Assembly: GCA_913058495.1 (NCBI GenBank)
Contig: CAJXQC010000002.1
Location: forward strand, 62,001-126,000
Direction: 5' to 3'
From: an uncultured Balneola sp.
GTDB taxonomy: Bacteria > Bacteroidota > Rhodothermia > Balneolales > Balneolaceae
Length of the DNA stretch: 64,000 bases
Position numbers and translations under genes: made by a program. Every line of letters begins with the position of its first letter. Position 1 is the first letter of the stretch. The notes under the pieces were generated by a model that saw only the letters and a list, made by a program, of their open reading frames with translations, searched no databases and was not told where the DNA came from. Of the stretch, positions 43,986 to 54,725 are shown in pieces.

Positions 43986-45047
43986 TTATGTAAATAGTTG
44001 CAATTGCTCACCACAAGATCTTTTAAAATGGTCTGTAGTTAGCTTATTAATATCCTGATTAAGGCCTAACTTTCTACTCTGTACTTTAAAAAGATCTTTT
44101 ATTTGTTCAGCGAAGTTTCCTTCACCTCTCATTCTTTTTCCAAATTCAGCTTCGTAAAGTTTTCCTCCTCTCATATCCCGAATTCTATTTAAAACCTTAT
44201 TCTTTCTTTCAGGAAAATTCTGTACCAACCAATCCTGAAATAGATCCTTCACTTTAAAAGGCAATCTTAAAATTATAAAACTAGCTCTTGTAGCACCTGC
44301 ATCAGCTGCGGACTTTAAAATATCAGCACATTCATGATCTGTTAATCCCGGAATTATTGGAGCAACATTCACGCCTACCGGAATTCCTGCGTTGGCTAGC
44401 TTTTCAATTGCTTTCAGTCTTCTGTAAGGTCGAGACGTTCTTGGTTCCATTACTTCTGTAATTTTATTGTCTAAAGAAGTCACTGATATAGTAGTACTTA
44501 CACAATTGTATTCATTCAGCTCTTTTAATAGATCTATATCTCTGGTTATAAGGTGGTTCTTGGTTATGATACCTACAGGATTTCTGAACTCTGCCAGTAC
44601 TTCAAGGCATTTTCTGGTGAGTAAAAGTTTGCGCTCAATTGGCTGGTAACAATCAGTTATACCACTCATTGCTATGACCTGAGGCTTCCATTTTGGTGAT
44701 TGAAATGTTTTCTTCAAAAGCTCAGGAGCTTTGTATTTAACCATTATTTTGGTTTCGAAATCCAGCCCAGCAGAAAAACCTAAGTACTCATGAAAGGGCC
44801 GTGCGTAACAATAAATACAGCCGTGCTCACATCCTCTGTAAACATTTAATCCGGCATTGAAAGGTATATCCGGACTTTTGTTATAAGAAATGATCTCCTT
44901 TGTATGATCTTTAAAGAGTTTAGTTTTAGGATTTGGTTTTTCTCCTGTTTCTTCATCCAGGTTATAATCAATATAGTTTCCTTCAAATCTGTTGATCGGA
45001 TTATCTGAAGAACCTCTTCCCTTTATTTTCTGATGTAGCTTATCCAT
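43986..45047 (-). CDS. PA0069-family radical SAM protein
   Basis: The 353-residue protein has the iron-sulfur motif YRGCEHGCIYCYARPFHEYLG near residue 70, spaced CxxxCxxC, preceded by SYNKSPDIPFNAGLNV. Later motifs are MSGITDCYQPIERKLLLTRK near residue 128 and PVGIITKNHLITRD. It belongs to the PA0069 group related to spore photoproduct lyase; the substrate is unknown. It stands alone on the minus strand with an unusual branched terminator downstream. Confidence 0.9.
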   Translation of the reverse strand: MDKLHQKIKGRGSSDNPINRFEGNYIDYNLDEETGEKPNPKTKLFKDHTKEIISYNKSPDIPFNAGLNVYRGCEHGCIYCYARPFHEYLGFSAGLDFETKIMVKYKAPELLKKTFQSPKWKPQVIAMSGITDCYQPIERKLLLTRKCLEVLAEFRNPVGIITKNHLITRDIDLLKELNEYNCVSTTISVTSLDNKITEVMEPRTSRPYRRLKAIEKLANAGIPVGVNVAPIIPGLTDHECADILKSAADAGATRASFIILRLPFKVKDLFQDWLVQNFPERKNKVLNRIRDMRGGKLYEAEFGKRMRGEGNFAEQIKDLFKVQSRKLGLNQDINKLTTDHFKRSCGEQLQLFT

Positions 45048-45092
45048 TTATACACATATTTTGTACATATAATATATATGTTTAACGAATAA

Positions 45093-45128
45093 CTACAAAA
45101 AAAAAGCCCCCGGGTTACAGGAGCTTTT
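45093..45128 (-). terminator. Rho-independent terminator after the hypothetical lipoprotein
   Basis: On the minus strand AAAAGCTCC and GGGGCTTTT pair (one G-U) around a 9-base loop, followed by TTTTTGTAG. It lies 24 bases after the stop of the lipoprotein gene at 45152. Confidence 0.85.
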
Positions 45129-45151
45129 AAAATTGTTTCTTTTTTTACTGT

Positions 45152-45949
45152 TTAGTCAGCGCAAGGAGTGTCTTCAAGATTTTCATCCCAGCAAGACTTT
45201 ATCCCTTCATTATAGTTTGGAGATATAATAAATCCGACTTTTGTTTCAGTATCAAATTCTATTGTTGTGACGTTTCCATTTGAACCATCCACATAAACAA
45301 TTGTTTTCAAGGTACCATCAAAGTCATAATCTATTTCTGAACCTTCATTTCCATTTCTGTCGCTCAGTACTGAAAAATCCAGATCAATACTTCCGTCATT
45401 ATCAATATCCCATTCAATTTCTGAAACAGGCTCATCTTCCTGAGCATCATAATAAGTCCATTCACCTTCTGTTCCGTCATATTCTGCTTCACCTGAAAAC
45501 AATAGAAAATTATTCAGAGGAGGATCGGTAGCTGATGTAGTTACGAAAAAGTTCCACTCAACATTATCTTCAGAATCTACTTCGGCAGTTAGCAAAACTG
45601 AAAATTCATTGTCTTCATTTTGAGCGGTATACATCCATTGATATTCTCCTTCTGCTACAACTTCAGGATCTTGGTTTTGAGCAGCTGAAATCAAAACCTT
45701 GGGTATGATCAGGTTTGCATCAACGATTAACTTTGCAACTCCTGCTCTGAAAAGAGCGGCATTAAAATTAGAACCGGCCTTTAACTTAGAGTTACTATTA
45801 CTATTAAAATCCGACAGATCAATAGCCATTGTTTGTGCAGATGGAATCTCAGGTGTGATTTCCGGTTTATTATCAGAATCACTGCATGATATAAAAACAG
45901 CCATAATCAGTATTATAGCTGTTAAAGATTTAAGGTTTTGAAAATTCAT
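45152..45949 (-). CDS. Hypothetical lipoprotein
   Basis: The 265-residue protein has a lipoprotein signal (AIILIMAVFISCSDSD). The mature protein is acidic, with many Asp, Glu and Asn residues (WDIDNDGSIDLDFSVLSD, EGSEIDYDFDGTLKTIVYV) suggesting a beta-rich calcium-binding or surface protein. No named family recognised. It ends with a cysteine-containing SCWDENLEDTPCAD. Monocistronic with its own terminator. Confidence 0.7.
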   Translation of the reverse strand: MNFQNLKSLTAIILIMAVFISCSDSDNKPEITPEIPSAQTMAIDLSDFNSNSNSKLKAGSNFNAALFRAGVAKLIVDANLIIPKVLISAAQNQDPEVVAEGEYQWMYTAQNEDNEFSVLLTAEVDSEDNVEWNFFVTTSATDPPLNNFLLFSGEAEYDGTEGEWTYYDAQEDEPVSEIEWDIDNDGSIDLDFSVLSDRNGNEGSEIDYDFDGTLKTIVYVDGSNGNVTTIEFDTETKVGFIISPNYNEGIKSCWDENLEDTPCAD

Positions 45950-46010
45950 TTCAGGTCTTTTTGTTCAAGTTTCTTACTTAAATCTTAAGACCTGATATTT
46001 GTTCCAAATT

Positions 46011-47672
46011 CTATTTATCTGCAGAGTATACTTTTTTACCGGCAACCCAGGTTTCCAAGACATCTATATTCCAAATTTCGCTTGCCGGAACTGAAAAATA
46101 ATCCCGGTCGATCAGAATAAAATCTGCCCACTTTCCTTTTTCAATTGATCCCAGAATATTTTCCTGATGACCTGCATAAGCGGCATCCACTGTAAATGCG
46201 CGAAGTGCTTCTTTTCTTGTTAATGATTCGTTTGGATACCAACCGCCTTCAGGATTTCCACTATGATCCATTCTTGTAACTGCAGAGTACAATCCAAAAA
46301 ATGGATTGGAATGTTCAACCGGAAAATCAGAACCGGCTGCTACTACGGTTCCTTGCTCCAAAAATGTTTTCCAGGCATAGCCACCTTTAATTCTCTGTGG
46401 TCCCACTCTGTCTTCAGCCATATTTTTATCGCTGGTTGCATGTGTTGGTTGCATGGAAGCAATAATATCGAGCTCTTTAAATCTTGGAATGTCTTCTAAA
46501 GCAACTATTTGAGCGTGCTCTACTCTGTTTCTTAATCCCTGATCTCCATGTTCATTTTGAGCTTTTTCAAGAGCATCTAGAACCTGTCTGTTTCCTGCAT
46601 CACCGATAGCATGTATATTTGCCTGAAATCCTTTGCCAACTACTTTTGATACAGCGGCATCCATTTCTTCCTGCTCCATGAACAACAAACCAACGTTCCC
46701 CGGATCATCAGAATATGGCTGTAACATAGCAGCTCCTCTACTCCCCAAAGCGCCATCGGAATATAATTTAACACTTCTCAGAGCAAGCATATCATCTGAG
46801 TATGAGTCAACCGGCCCGTTTTTAGAAAGCTCATCGAAAGTATTTCCTGAACCTGATATCATTCCATAGATCCTGGTTTTTGCCTTTCCCTGATCGGCGA
46901 ACTCTTTATATAAATTCCATGCTTTAACTCCTACTCCTGCATCATGAACTGATGTTATTCCCATTTTTGCCATTTGGGCATACGCTTTTTCTAATGCCAG
47001 TTTTTGTTCTTTTTCAGTTGGAGCTGGAATTTCGGATTCTACAAAACCTTGTGCAGCATCTATGAATACACCTGTAGCTTTCCCACTCCCATCTCTTATA
47101 ACTTTTCCGCCCTGCGGATCGGGAGTGTCTTTACTGATGCCTGCCATTCTTAATGCCAAACTATTTCCCCAGCCCGCATGGCCATCAACTCTGCTTAACC
47201 AAACCGGGCGATCAGAAATGACCTTATCAATATCTTCGGCTGTTGGAAATTCATTTTCTTCCCATAAGGTTTGATTCCAACCCCTTCCTTGTATCCATTC
47301 CAGATCGGGATTTGCTTCCGCATAATTTTTGAGTGTGTCAAGGGTAGCTTCTAGGGAGTTAATACCCATAAGGTTTACATTGAGTTGCTGGAAGCCCAAT
47401 CCCATTACATGTCCGTGAGCATCAATCAAACCAGGTAGCAGATTTTTTCCTTCACCATCAATAATTTCAGAATTGGGATAGTTTTCCGCAAGTGAAACGC
47501 TACTGATTTCCAAAAACTTACCGTTTTTTATGGCAACGGATTTAAATTCGACCAGATCTTCACCGATAATGGTATAACCATTAACGTTTTCGATTAGTGT
47601 TATATCTTCTGACGGGCTGCAAGCAAGTATTAATGCAGCTATAGTTATCAATAGTATTTGTGTATACTTCAT
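46011..47672 (-). CDS. Amidohydrolase-family lipoprotein (YtcJ-like)
   Basis: The 553-residue protein has a lipoprotein signal (LITIAALILACSPSE). The amidohydrolase domain shows NLLPGLIDAHGHVMGLG (HxH metal motif) near residue 85, KLYSDGALGSRGAAM near residue 310, IHAIGDAGNRQVLDAL near residue 358 and AAGSDFPVEHSNP near residue 450. These match YtcJ-type N-substituted formamide deformylase-like hydrolases. Substrate unknown. Being a lipoprotein, it acts outside the cytoplasm. Confidence 0.88.
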   Translation of the reverse strand: MKYTQILLITIAALILACSPSEDITLIENVNGYTIIGEDLVEFKSVAIKNGKFLEISSVSLAENYPNSEIIDGEGKNLLPGLIDAHGHVMGLGFQQLNVNLMGINSLEATLDTLKNYAEANPDLEWIQGRGWNQTLWEENEFPTAEDIDKVISDRPVWLSRVDGHAGWGNSLALRMAGISKDTPDPQGGKVIRDGSGKATGVFIDAAQGFVESEIPAPTEKEQKLALEKAYAQMAKMGITSVHDAGVGVKAWNLYKEFADQGKAKTRIYGMISGSGNTFDELSKNGPVDSYSDDMLALRSVKLYSDGALGSRGAAMLQPYSDDPGNVGLLFMEQEEMDAAVSKVVGKGFQANIHAIGDAGNRQVLDALEKAQNEHGDQGLRNRVEHAQIVALEDIPRFKELDIIASMQPTHATSDKNMAEDRVGPQRIKGGYAWKTFLEQGTVVAAGSDFPVEHSNPFFGLYSAVTRMDHSGNPEGGWYPNESLTRKEALRAFTVDAAYAGHQENILGSIEKGKWADFILIDRDYFSVPASEIWNIDVLETWVAGKKVYSADK

Positions 47673-47780
47673 ATGAGTTTTTATTAAAATATTTATCGTA
47701 ATATAGGTATTGACAATCGTTTACTTAAATCAAATTTAAAGCTTTTACAATAGCACTACAGGTGCTTAAATTTACGTTGC

Positions 47781-49790
47781 ATGAATTTTATCTGTACAAG
47801 ATCCTTTCTTTTTCTTCTTTATTTCATACTTAGTTTATTTACGATAAAATCTTACGGTCAGTCACGTTCTGTAGATAATGTTGACAGTTTAAAAGCAGAG
47901 TACAAAAAACAAAACCCGTCGAAGCAAGCTGAAACAATCATTCAAATTCTTGAATACTATCAAAATATTGATGTAGACAGCTCTGTGTTGTATGCTAACA
48001 GACTTTTAGAATTATCCGACTCACTTAAATATGAGGATGGTATCCTTGCCGGAAATACAAGTTTGGTCAACGCCGATTTCATCAAAGGAGCCTATTTTGA
48101 AGGAATTCAAAGAGCGATTCCTTTTCTAAACCAACAATTTGACAATGAAGGCTACCACCATGCCAATCTGTATTTGGTTACAGGAAACTGTTATGGCTCG
48201 CTTGGGCTTTATAAAACCGGGGTAGAATACTATTTAAAAGCCCGAAAAATTTTCAGCGAGTTGGAAGAAGAGGATAAACTGAATAAAATCTCTAACAATC
48301 TGGGTGCACTATATATACGTTTGGAAAACTTTGAATCTGCCCTTGAAGTCTTCAATAATATGAATATCTCAGCCGGGAACAGAGCACTTAAAGTTACTTC
48401 TAAAGTAAACTTTGGCTTCATTTATTTGGGGCTGAAAGATTTTAAGAAAGCTGAAAGTCATTTCCTTGATGTACTTGATTTCGGGGATGACGCTATTGAA
48501 GTACGAGCTAAAGCTATTTCCAGTTTTAAACTCGGAGACCTTTATACTCAGGAAAAAAACTATAAAAAAGCGTTATACCATTTCAATAGATCTATAGAGT
48601 TTTTCTCTCTTCTTGAAAATGAAGCCCAAACTATGAATCCGCTTAACGGAATTGCAAAAGTTCATTTTATATCGGGAGATTTAGCTTCAGCTCTAACGGT
48701 AGCATTACGGTCTGAAGAAATTGGGGAAAAAACTCAGACACTTTCTGAATTAAACTCCGTTGTGAGTCTTTTAGCAGAAATCTACAAAGCGCAGGGCAAT
48801 TATAAGAAAGCATATGAGTATTCTGTCAAAAACCTTGCTCTAAGTGACAGTTTGAATATTAGCCAAAGAAATCAGGAAGTTCAGGTTTTGGAAGCTGAAT
48901 ATAATTTTGAACGCAGAGAAGAAGAACTAAAGCTTGCTCAGAATATTAAATTCAGAAATCAAAAATTGATTCTTGGAGGAGTTAGTTCATTTCTTTTTGT
49001 CAGTCTTATTTTCATATTTGTGTTTTACAGGAGTAAAAAAAATAAAGAAAAAGCTAATCGGAGACTTGAGAGACTGAATCTTGATCTGGAAGAAACGAAC
49101 AAAATCAAAAACCAACTTTTCTCTATCATAGCTCATGATTTAAGAAATCCGTTAAGTTCACTTTATGGTTTAGTGACATTACTGGAAATGAAAGCTGCTG
49201 ATAAAGATGAACTCGATAAATTGATTCCTGAGTTGGTTTCTCAATTTAAACATACCTCCACTCTCTTAAATAATCTTTTAAACTGGTCTAAAAGTCAAAT
49301 GCAGGGCTACAAAGTAACCCCGATAAAGTTTGATATCTATGATGTTTTTATCAAGAATGTTGAGCTACTCTCTAATAGATTTGACGAGAAAGAAATTATA
49401 ATCGATCTGGGCTCTGGTAGTGGAGAAGATGTGTTTGCCGACAAAAACATGATGGATGTAGTAGTTCTCAACATTTTATCAAATGCGCTAAAGTACTGTG
49501 ACAAAGGAGATACAGTTTCTGTTAATACCCTATCAGAATCGGGTTTTTTAATTATTTCTATAAAAGATACAGGCATGGGAATTCCTAAAGATAAGATCCG
49601 ACTTTTATTCACCAGTTCATTTTACTCTACTGCAGGAACACGAAATGAAGCAGGAACAGGTTTAGGATTAATGCTTTGTAAAGAGTTTATAGAAAAGAAT
49701 GGTGGTAAAATTTGGGTTGAAAGTAAATTCTCTGAGGGCACTACTTTTTATTTTAAACTTCCCATCTATGATTCCAGAAATGACAGCTAA
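47781..49790 (+). CDS. Sensor histidine kinase with N-terminal TPR domain
   Basis: The 669-residue protein has a signal peptide (FLFLLYFILSLFTIKSYGQ), TPR-type repeats over about residues 30-370 (GVEYYLKARKIFSELEEEDK, ALYHFNRSIEFFSLLENEAQ), one membrane segment near 393-413 and a coiled linker. The HisKA motif is FSIIAHDLRNPLS near residue 450; the ATPase part has NILSNALKYCDKGD and DTGMGIPKDKIRLLF and GTGLGLMLCKEF. No receiver domain is attached and no response regulator is adjacent. Its stop is interlocked with that of the NUDIX gene. Confidence 0.9.
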   Translation: MNFICTRSFLFLLYFILSLFTIKSYGQSRSVDNVDSLKAEYKKQNPSKQAETIIQILEYYQNIDVDSSVLYANRLLELSDSLKYEDGILAGNTSLVNADFIKGAYFEGIQRAIPFLNQQFDNEGYHHANLYLVTGNCYGSLGLYKTGVEYYLKARKIFSELEEEDKLNKISNNLGALYIRLENFESALEVFNNMNISAGNRALKVTSKVNFGFIYLGLKDFKKAESHFLDVLDFGDDAIEVRAKAISSFKLGDLYTQEKNYKKALYHFNRSIEFFSLLENEAQTMNPLNGIAKVHFISGDLASALTVALRSEEIGEKTQTLSELNSVVSLLAEIYKAQGNYKKAYEYSVKNLALSDSLNISQRNQEVQVLEAEYNFERREEELKLAQNIKFRNQKLILGGVSSFLFVSLIFIFVFYRSKKNKEKANRRLERLNLDLEETNKIKNQLFSIIAHDLRNPLSSLYGLVTLLEMKAADKDELDKLIPELVSQFKHTSTLLNNLLNWSKSQMQGYKVTPIKFDIYDVFIKNVELLSNRFDEKEIIIDLGSGSGEDVFADKNMMDVVVLNILSNALKYCDKGDTVSVNTLSESGFLIISIKDTGMGIPKDKIRLLFTSSFYSTAGTRNEAGTGLGLMLCKEFIEKNGGKIWVESKFSEGTTFYFKLPIYDSRNDS

Positions 49791-50212
49791 GCCGTCCAAA
49801 ATTCTTTTTTTAAGTATTCTGGTTTTACATTCGAACCAGCAATCTCTTCTTTACTTTTAAATGACAACGCCTTTAATATTTGATCGTTCTCATTGTGTTC
49901 AGGGTCACTACCTAGTTTTAAATTTCCGGATTCATAATTAACCAAAAAGAAAAACTCGATAGCATGAAACCTGTCTTGGATAATTTCATTAATATGAACC
50001 AGCTTATTTACAGAGATAGTTAGCCCTGTTTCCTCAAGAAACTCTCTTTTAAGTGCTTCTTCCAAAGTCTCTCCAAATTTAACTCCGCCTCCCGGAGGCG
50101 TCCAGATAAGCTCATTCGATATTGGAGACAACAATTGAGCTAACAGTATGCACTCATTTTTAATGAGTATTCCACAACTGCGTACTCTGGTCTTATCCTT
50201 GTAACCTGACAA
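49787..50212 (-). CDS. NUDIX hydrolase
   Basis: A 141-residue protein with the complete Nudix box GVKFGETLEEALKREFLEE then TGL, matching GX5EX7REUXEEXGU. It probably hydrolyses a nucleoside diphosphate derivative; the specific substrate cannot be told. Its start codon lies one base after the pyrG stop, so it is co-transcribed with CTP synthase, suggesting a nucleotide-pool role. Confidence 0.92.
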   Translation of the reverse strand: MSGYKDKTRVRSCGILIKNECILLAQLLSPISNELIWTPPGGGVKFGETLEEALKREFLEETGLTISVNKLVHINEIIQDRFHAIEFFFLVNYESGNLKLGSDPEHNENDQILKALSFKSKEEIAGSNVKPEYLKKEFWTA

Positions 50213-50213
50213 G

Positions 50214-51920
<1,707 letters not shown>

Positions 51921-51957
51921 CTATTCAATGCAACTTTGAAAGTTATTTAATTTATCA

Positions 51958-52728
51958 TCAATTTTTTTTGAACAATTCCTCTACTACACCAATCAATACA
52001 TCCGGTTTATCTGTAAAAATTCCTTTTGCTCCTGATTCGATAATTGATTCCATGAGTTTTTTATCATTTACAGTATATACCAGGAATGGAATTTTACGGT
52101 CATTCAGTTGCTTAACCCAGTTTTCAGTTAATTCTTTCTTGTTCAGATTAAAAGCATCAATATTATAATCTTTGGCAAGTTTCACAGGTGCTCTACCGTT
52201 CGATTGCTTTTGTTCATATAACATTGCCATTTTCACCGGATGTCTACTTTTCTTTACTCTTTCCAACACTCTATAATCAAAACTGGAAATCAGTACTTGG
52301 TCTTCCATTTCCAATTCATTAACTAAATTCAAAACCAGTTCAACAACTCCTGACTCTTCATTATCAGTAACCGCTTCAGGTTTTATTTCTATATTTACAA
52401 GTATCTTTGCTTTTGAGTACTCAAGAATCTCTCTTAAAGTAGCAATTCTTTCATTTTTGAATTTTGGATGAAACCAAGAACCTGCGTCCAGTTTTTTCAG
52501 TTCGGAAATAGTATAATCCAAGACTAAACCGGATCCATTGGTTTTATAGTCTAACTTTTCATCATGAAATACTACCGGTATATTATCTTTTGACAGCAAT
52601 ACATCCAATTCGATCATATCTACCTTCATATCTACAGCGGCCTTGAAAGCGGACATTGTGTTTTCCGGAAAATAAGCGCTGGCTCCTCTGTGTGCTATCA
52701 CGAAAAGCTTTTTCTGAGAAAGGTTCAT
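51958..52728 (-). CDS. Glycerophosphodiester phosphodiesterase
   Basis: The 256-residue protein has the GDPD catalytic motif VIAHRGASAYFPENTMSAF near residue 10, MIELDVLLSKDNIPVVFHD near residue 38, LVNIEIKPEA and the C-terminal VYTVNDKKLMESIIESGAKG. All expected catalytic residues are visible. No signal peptide, so it is cytoplasmic (UgpQ-like). It splits glycerophosphodiesters to glycerol-3-phosphate and an alcohol. Confidence 0.93.
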   Translation of the reverse strand: MNLSQKKLFVIAHRGASAYFPENTMSAFKAAVDMKVDMIELDVLLSKDNIPVVFHDEKLDYKTNGSGLVLDYTISELKKLDAGSWFHPKFKNERIATLREILEYSKAKILVNIEIKPEAVTDNEESGVVELVLNLVNELEMEDQVLISSFDYRVLERVKKSRHPVKMAMLYEQKQSNGRAPVKLAKDYNIDAFNLNKKELTENWVKQLNDRKIPFLVYTVNDKKLMESIIESGAKGIFTDKPDVLIGVVEELFKKN

Positions 52729-52888
52729 ATTTTAAGTACCTGCATGAGATTCATGAATAAAAAGCTTTAGAATCTTAGCCTCTAACTTTCTATTGAAATC
52801 AAAATAAAATGAGTAATAACAGAAAAGTCACTCCGGTTTATTAGTCTCAGATACAGTTGAAGATTTCTAAATTAATTTAGAATAGCTA

Positions 52889-52916
52889 ATATAGTTCTAT
52901 AGATATAGAACTATAT
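52889..52916. repeat. 28-base AT-rich palindrome
   Basis: ATATAGTTCTAT and ATAGAACTATAT form a perfect 12-bp inverted repeat with an AGAT loop. It follows the membrane-protein gene at 52945 on the minus strand and has no T-run. Possibly a weak transcription or mRNA-end signal. Confidence 0.7.
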
Positions 52917-52944
52917 ATTGAGCAATAACTTTCATCCAAAAAAT

Positions 52945-53298
52945 TTAATTCTGAAACGTTATTACTCTCTTAATTGCTTTGTTAATCAACGAATTAAAAC
53001 TGTTAGTGTTTGACAATACAGAGTATGAAAAAACTAATCCCGATATAATTGATAGACAGCCAAGTAAACTCAAAGCCGTTGCAAGCCATATCGGTTGTAT
53101 CAACCCAAGAATTGAAACAGTTACTACAGTTGTTCCCAATAAAATCTGAATAAATGCTGATAAAAATTGAAAAGCATTCACCGGAGGAGCATCATTTTGA
53201 TCTGAAAACGACCTAAACTGCTTATTTAGTTTTAATTCTATCGCATTGTCAGAACTCTTTCCCAGTAAAGAATTCATCTCTTTTTCTTCATTGTTCAT
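52945..53298 (-). CDS. Hypothetical membrane protein
   Basis: A 117-residue protein with two hydrophobic segments (about residues 46-68, LSAFIQILLGTTVVTVSILG, and 72-95, LATALSLLGCLSIISGLVFS) and a charged N-terminal cytoplasmic part. No family recognised. It is divergent from rlmB. Confidence 0.6.
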   Translation of the reverse strand: MNNEEKEMNSLLGKSSDNAIELKLNKQFRSFSDQNDAPPVNAFQFLSAFIQILLGTTVVTVSILGLIQPIWLATALSLLGCLSIISGLVFSYSVLSNTNSFNSLINKAIKRVITFQN

Positions 53299-53366
53299 GT
53301 CCTTACCTTTTACTAACCACTTATATTATTACAATCTAATAAATCAGCGCTAACAAAAAAATAAAA

Positions 53367-54110
53367 ATGAGTAAAATTGATAATATTTACATCTACGGTC
53401 GCAACCCAATAATTGAAGCGTTAATAAATCGCCCCAACGAGGTTGAAAAAGTTTTTGTAAAAAACTCTATTCAACTTAGTTCTATTGATGGCTTAGCTGA
53501 TTTAATTTCAAAAAACTCAATTCCGGTATCTAAGGTTCCCCAAATTAAAATCCAGAATCTAGTAGGAAGAGTAAATGATCAGGGAATTGTTGCATTATTA
53601 AGTCAAATATCCTACACCAACTTCTTTGATTGGGTATCTGAACTTGACTTAAATTCAAATCCCGCAGTAATTTTTCTTGATGGAATAGAGGATCCATATA
53701 ACTTTGGAGCAATATTGAGAAGTGCTGTTGCAGCAGGAATTTCTGCTGTAATCGTACCTACTCAAAAACAAGCGCCTGTTAACGCTACTGTTTTTAAAAC
53801 TTCTTCTGGTACTGCAGGGAGAATTCCAATCATTAGAGTACATAATGTAAACCAAGGACTAAAAGACCTTGAATTAGCAGGGTTTGAAGTTTATGCCTTA
53901 GACGGCAACTCAGAAGCTTCCTGTTGGGATGCCGAATTCGATAATCCCACGGCTTTCTTAATTGGAAATGAAGGAGAAGGATTAGATAAAAATGTAATTA
54001 AAAAAGCTTCTAAAACTTTACGGATTCCTATGGTAAATAATGTAGAATCGCTTAATGCTTCTGTTTCTGCTGCACTTATTTGTTATGAGTGGGCAAGGAA
54101 AAGGTCATAA
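53367..54110 (+). CDS. rlmB: 23S rRNA (guanosine-2'-O-)-methyltransferase
   Basis: The 247-residue SPOUT methyltransferase has an N-terminal substrate-binding domain (IYGRNPIIEALINRPNEVEK) and the three SPOUT motifs: VIFLDGIEDPYNFGAILRSA near residue 100, FLIGNEGEGLD near residue 197 and IPMVNNVESLNASVSAALIC near the end. These match the TrmH/RlmB group with RlmB preferred by the N-terminal domain. It methylates G2251 of 23S rRNA. Confidence 0.9.
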   Translation: MSKIDNIYIYGRNPIIEALINRPNEVEKVFVKNSIQLSSIDGLADLISKNSIPVSKVPQIKIQNLVGRVNDQGIVALLSQISYTNFFDWVSELDLNSNPAVIFLDGIEDPYNFGAILRSAVAAGISAVIVPTQKQAPVNATVFKTSSGTAGRIPIIRVHNVNQGLKDLELAGFEVYALDGNSEASCWDAEFDNPTAFLIGNEGEGLDKNVIKKASKTLRIPMVNNVESLNASVSAALICYEWARKRS

Positions 54111-54147
54111 AAAAAACAGACTGAATTACCTTTAGTCTGTTTTTTTA
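54111..54147. terminator. Bidirectional terminator between rlmB and ndk
   Basis: AAAAAACAGACT and AGTCTGTTTTTT form a 12-bp stem around an 11-base loop directly after the rlmB stop. A- and T-runs on both sides allow it to act for ndk on the other strand. Confidence 0.9.
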
Positions 54148-54164
54148 CCTTCGCTAAGAAATTT

Positions 54165-54596
54165 TTAGCTGTTATTTGCTACTACTTCATATTCTGAAAA
54201 AAAGTAAGCTGCTTCTATTTTTCCATTTTCAACTGAATCTGATCCATGTATAATATTTTCACCTAGACTGTCAGCAAATTGCTCTCTAATTGTTCCTTTT
54301 TCAGCTTCTTCAGGATTAGTTGCTCCAATTAGAGTTCTGAAATCAGCTACTGCATTTTCTTTTTCCAATATCATTGGAACACAAGCTCCACTGCTCATGA
54401 ACTCACAAAGCTCTCCATAAAAAGGTCGCTCTTTATGAACTGCATAAAATCCTCCTGCAGTATCCGCTGTTAATCTTGTCATCTTCATTGCTAAAATCTT
54501 GAATCCTGCTTCCTGAATTTTTTGGGTAACTTCACCGATAAGTTCTTTACGAACACAATCAGGTTTCAAAATCGTCAACGTTCTTTCTAATGCCAT
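54165..54596 (-). CDS. ndk: Nucleoside diphosphate kinase
   Basis: Met20 of the track ORF (54596) starts [20 protein letters not shown], the conserved beginning, and gives 143 residues. The catalytic histidine is in [20 protein letters not shown]. It transfers phosphate between nucleoside di- and triphosphates through a phosphohistidine. Length is normal. The bidirectional terminator follows the stop. Confidence 0.96.
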   Translation of the reverse strand: MALERTLTILKPDCVRKELIGEVTQKIQEAGFKILAMKMTRLTADTAGGFYAVHKERPFYGELCEFMSSGACVPMILEKENAVADFRTLIGATNPEEAEKGTIREQFADSLGENIIHGSDSVENGKIEAAYFFSEYEVVANNS

Positions 54597-54725
54597 TATA
54601 TTATTTATAAAATTAATTTTTTTGTAACAACCCTTTTGAAAAACTCTCTTCAAAATGGTATTTAAAGATAAGATTTAGGACATTAATTAACGAATCAAAA
54701 AAAGGGGCAGGTAACTCAACTGATT

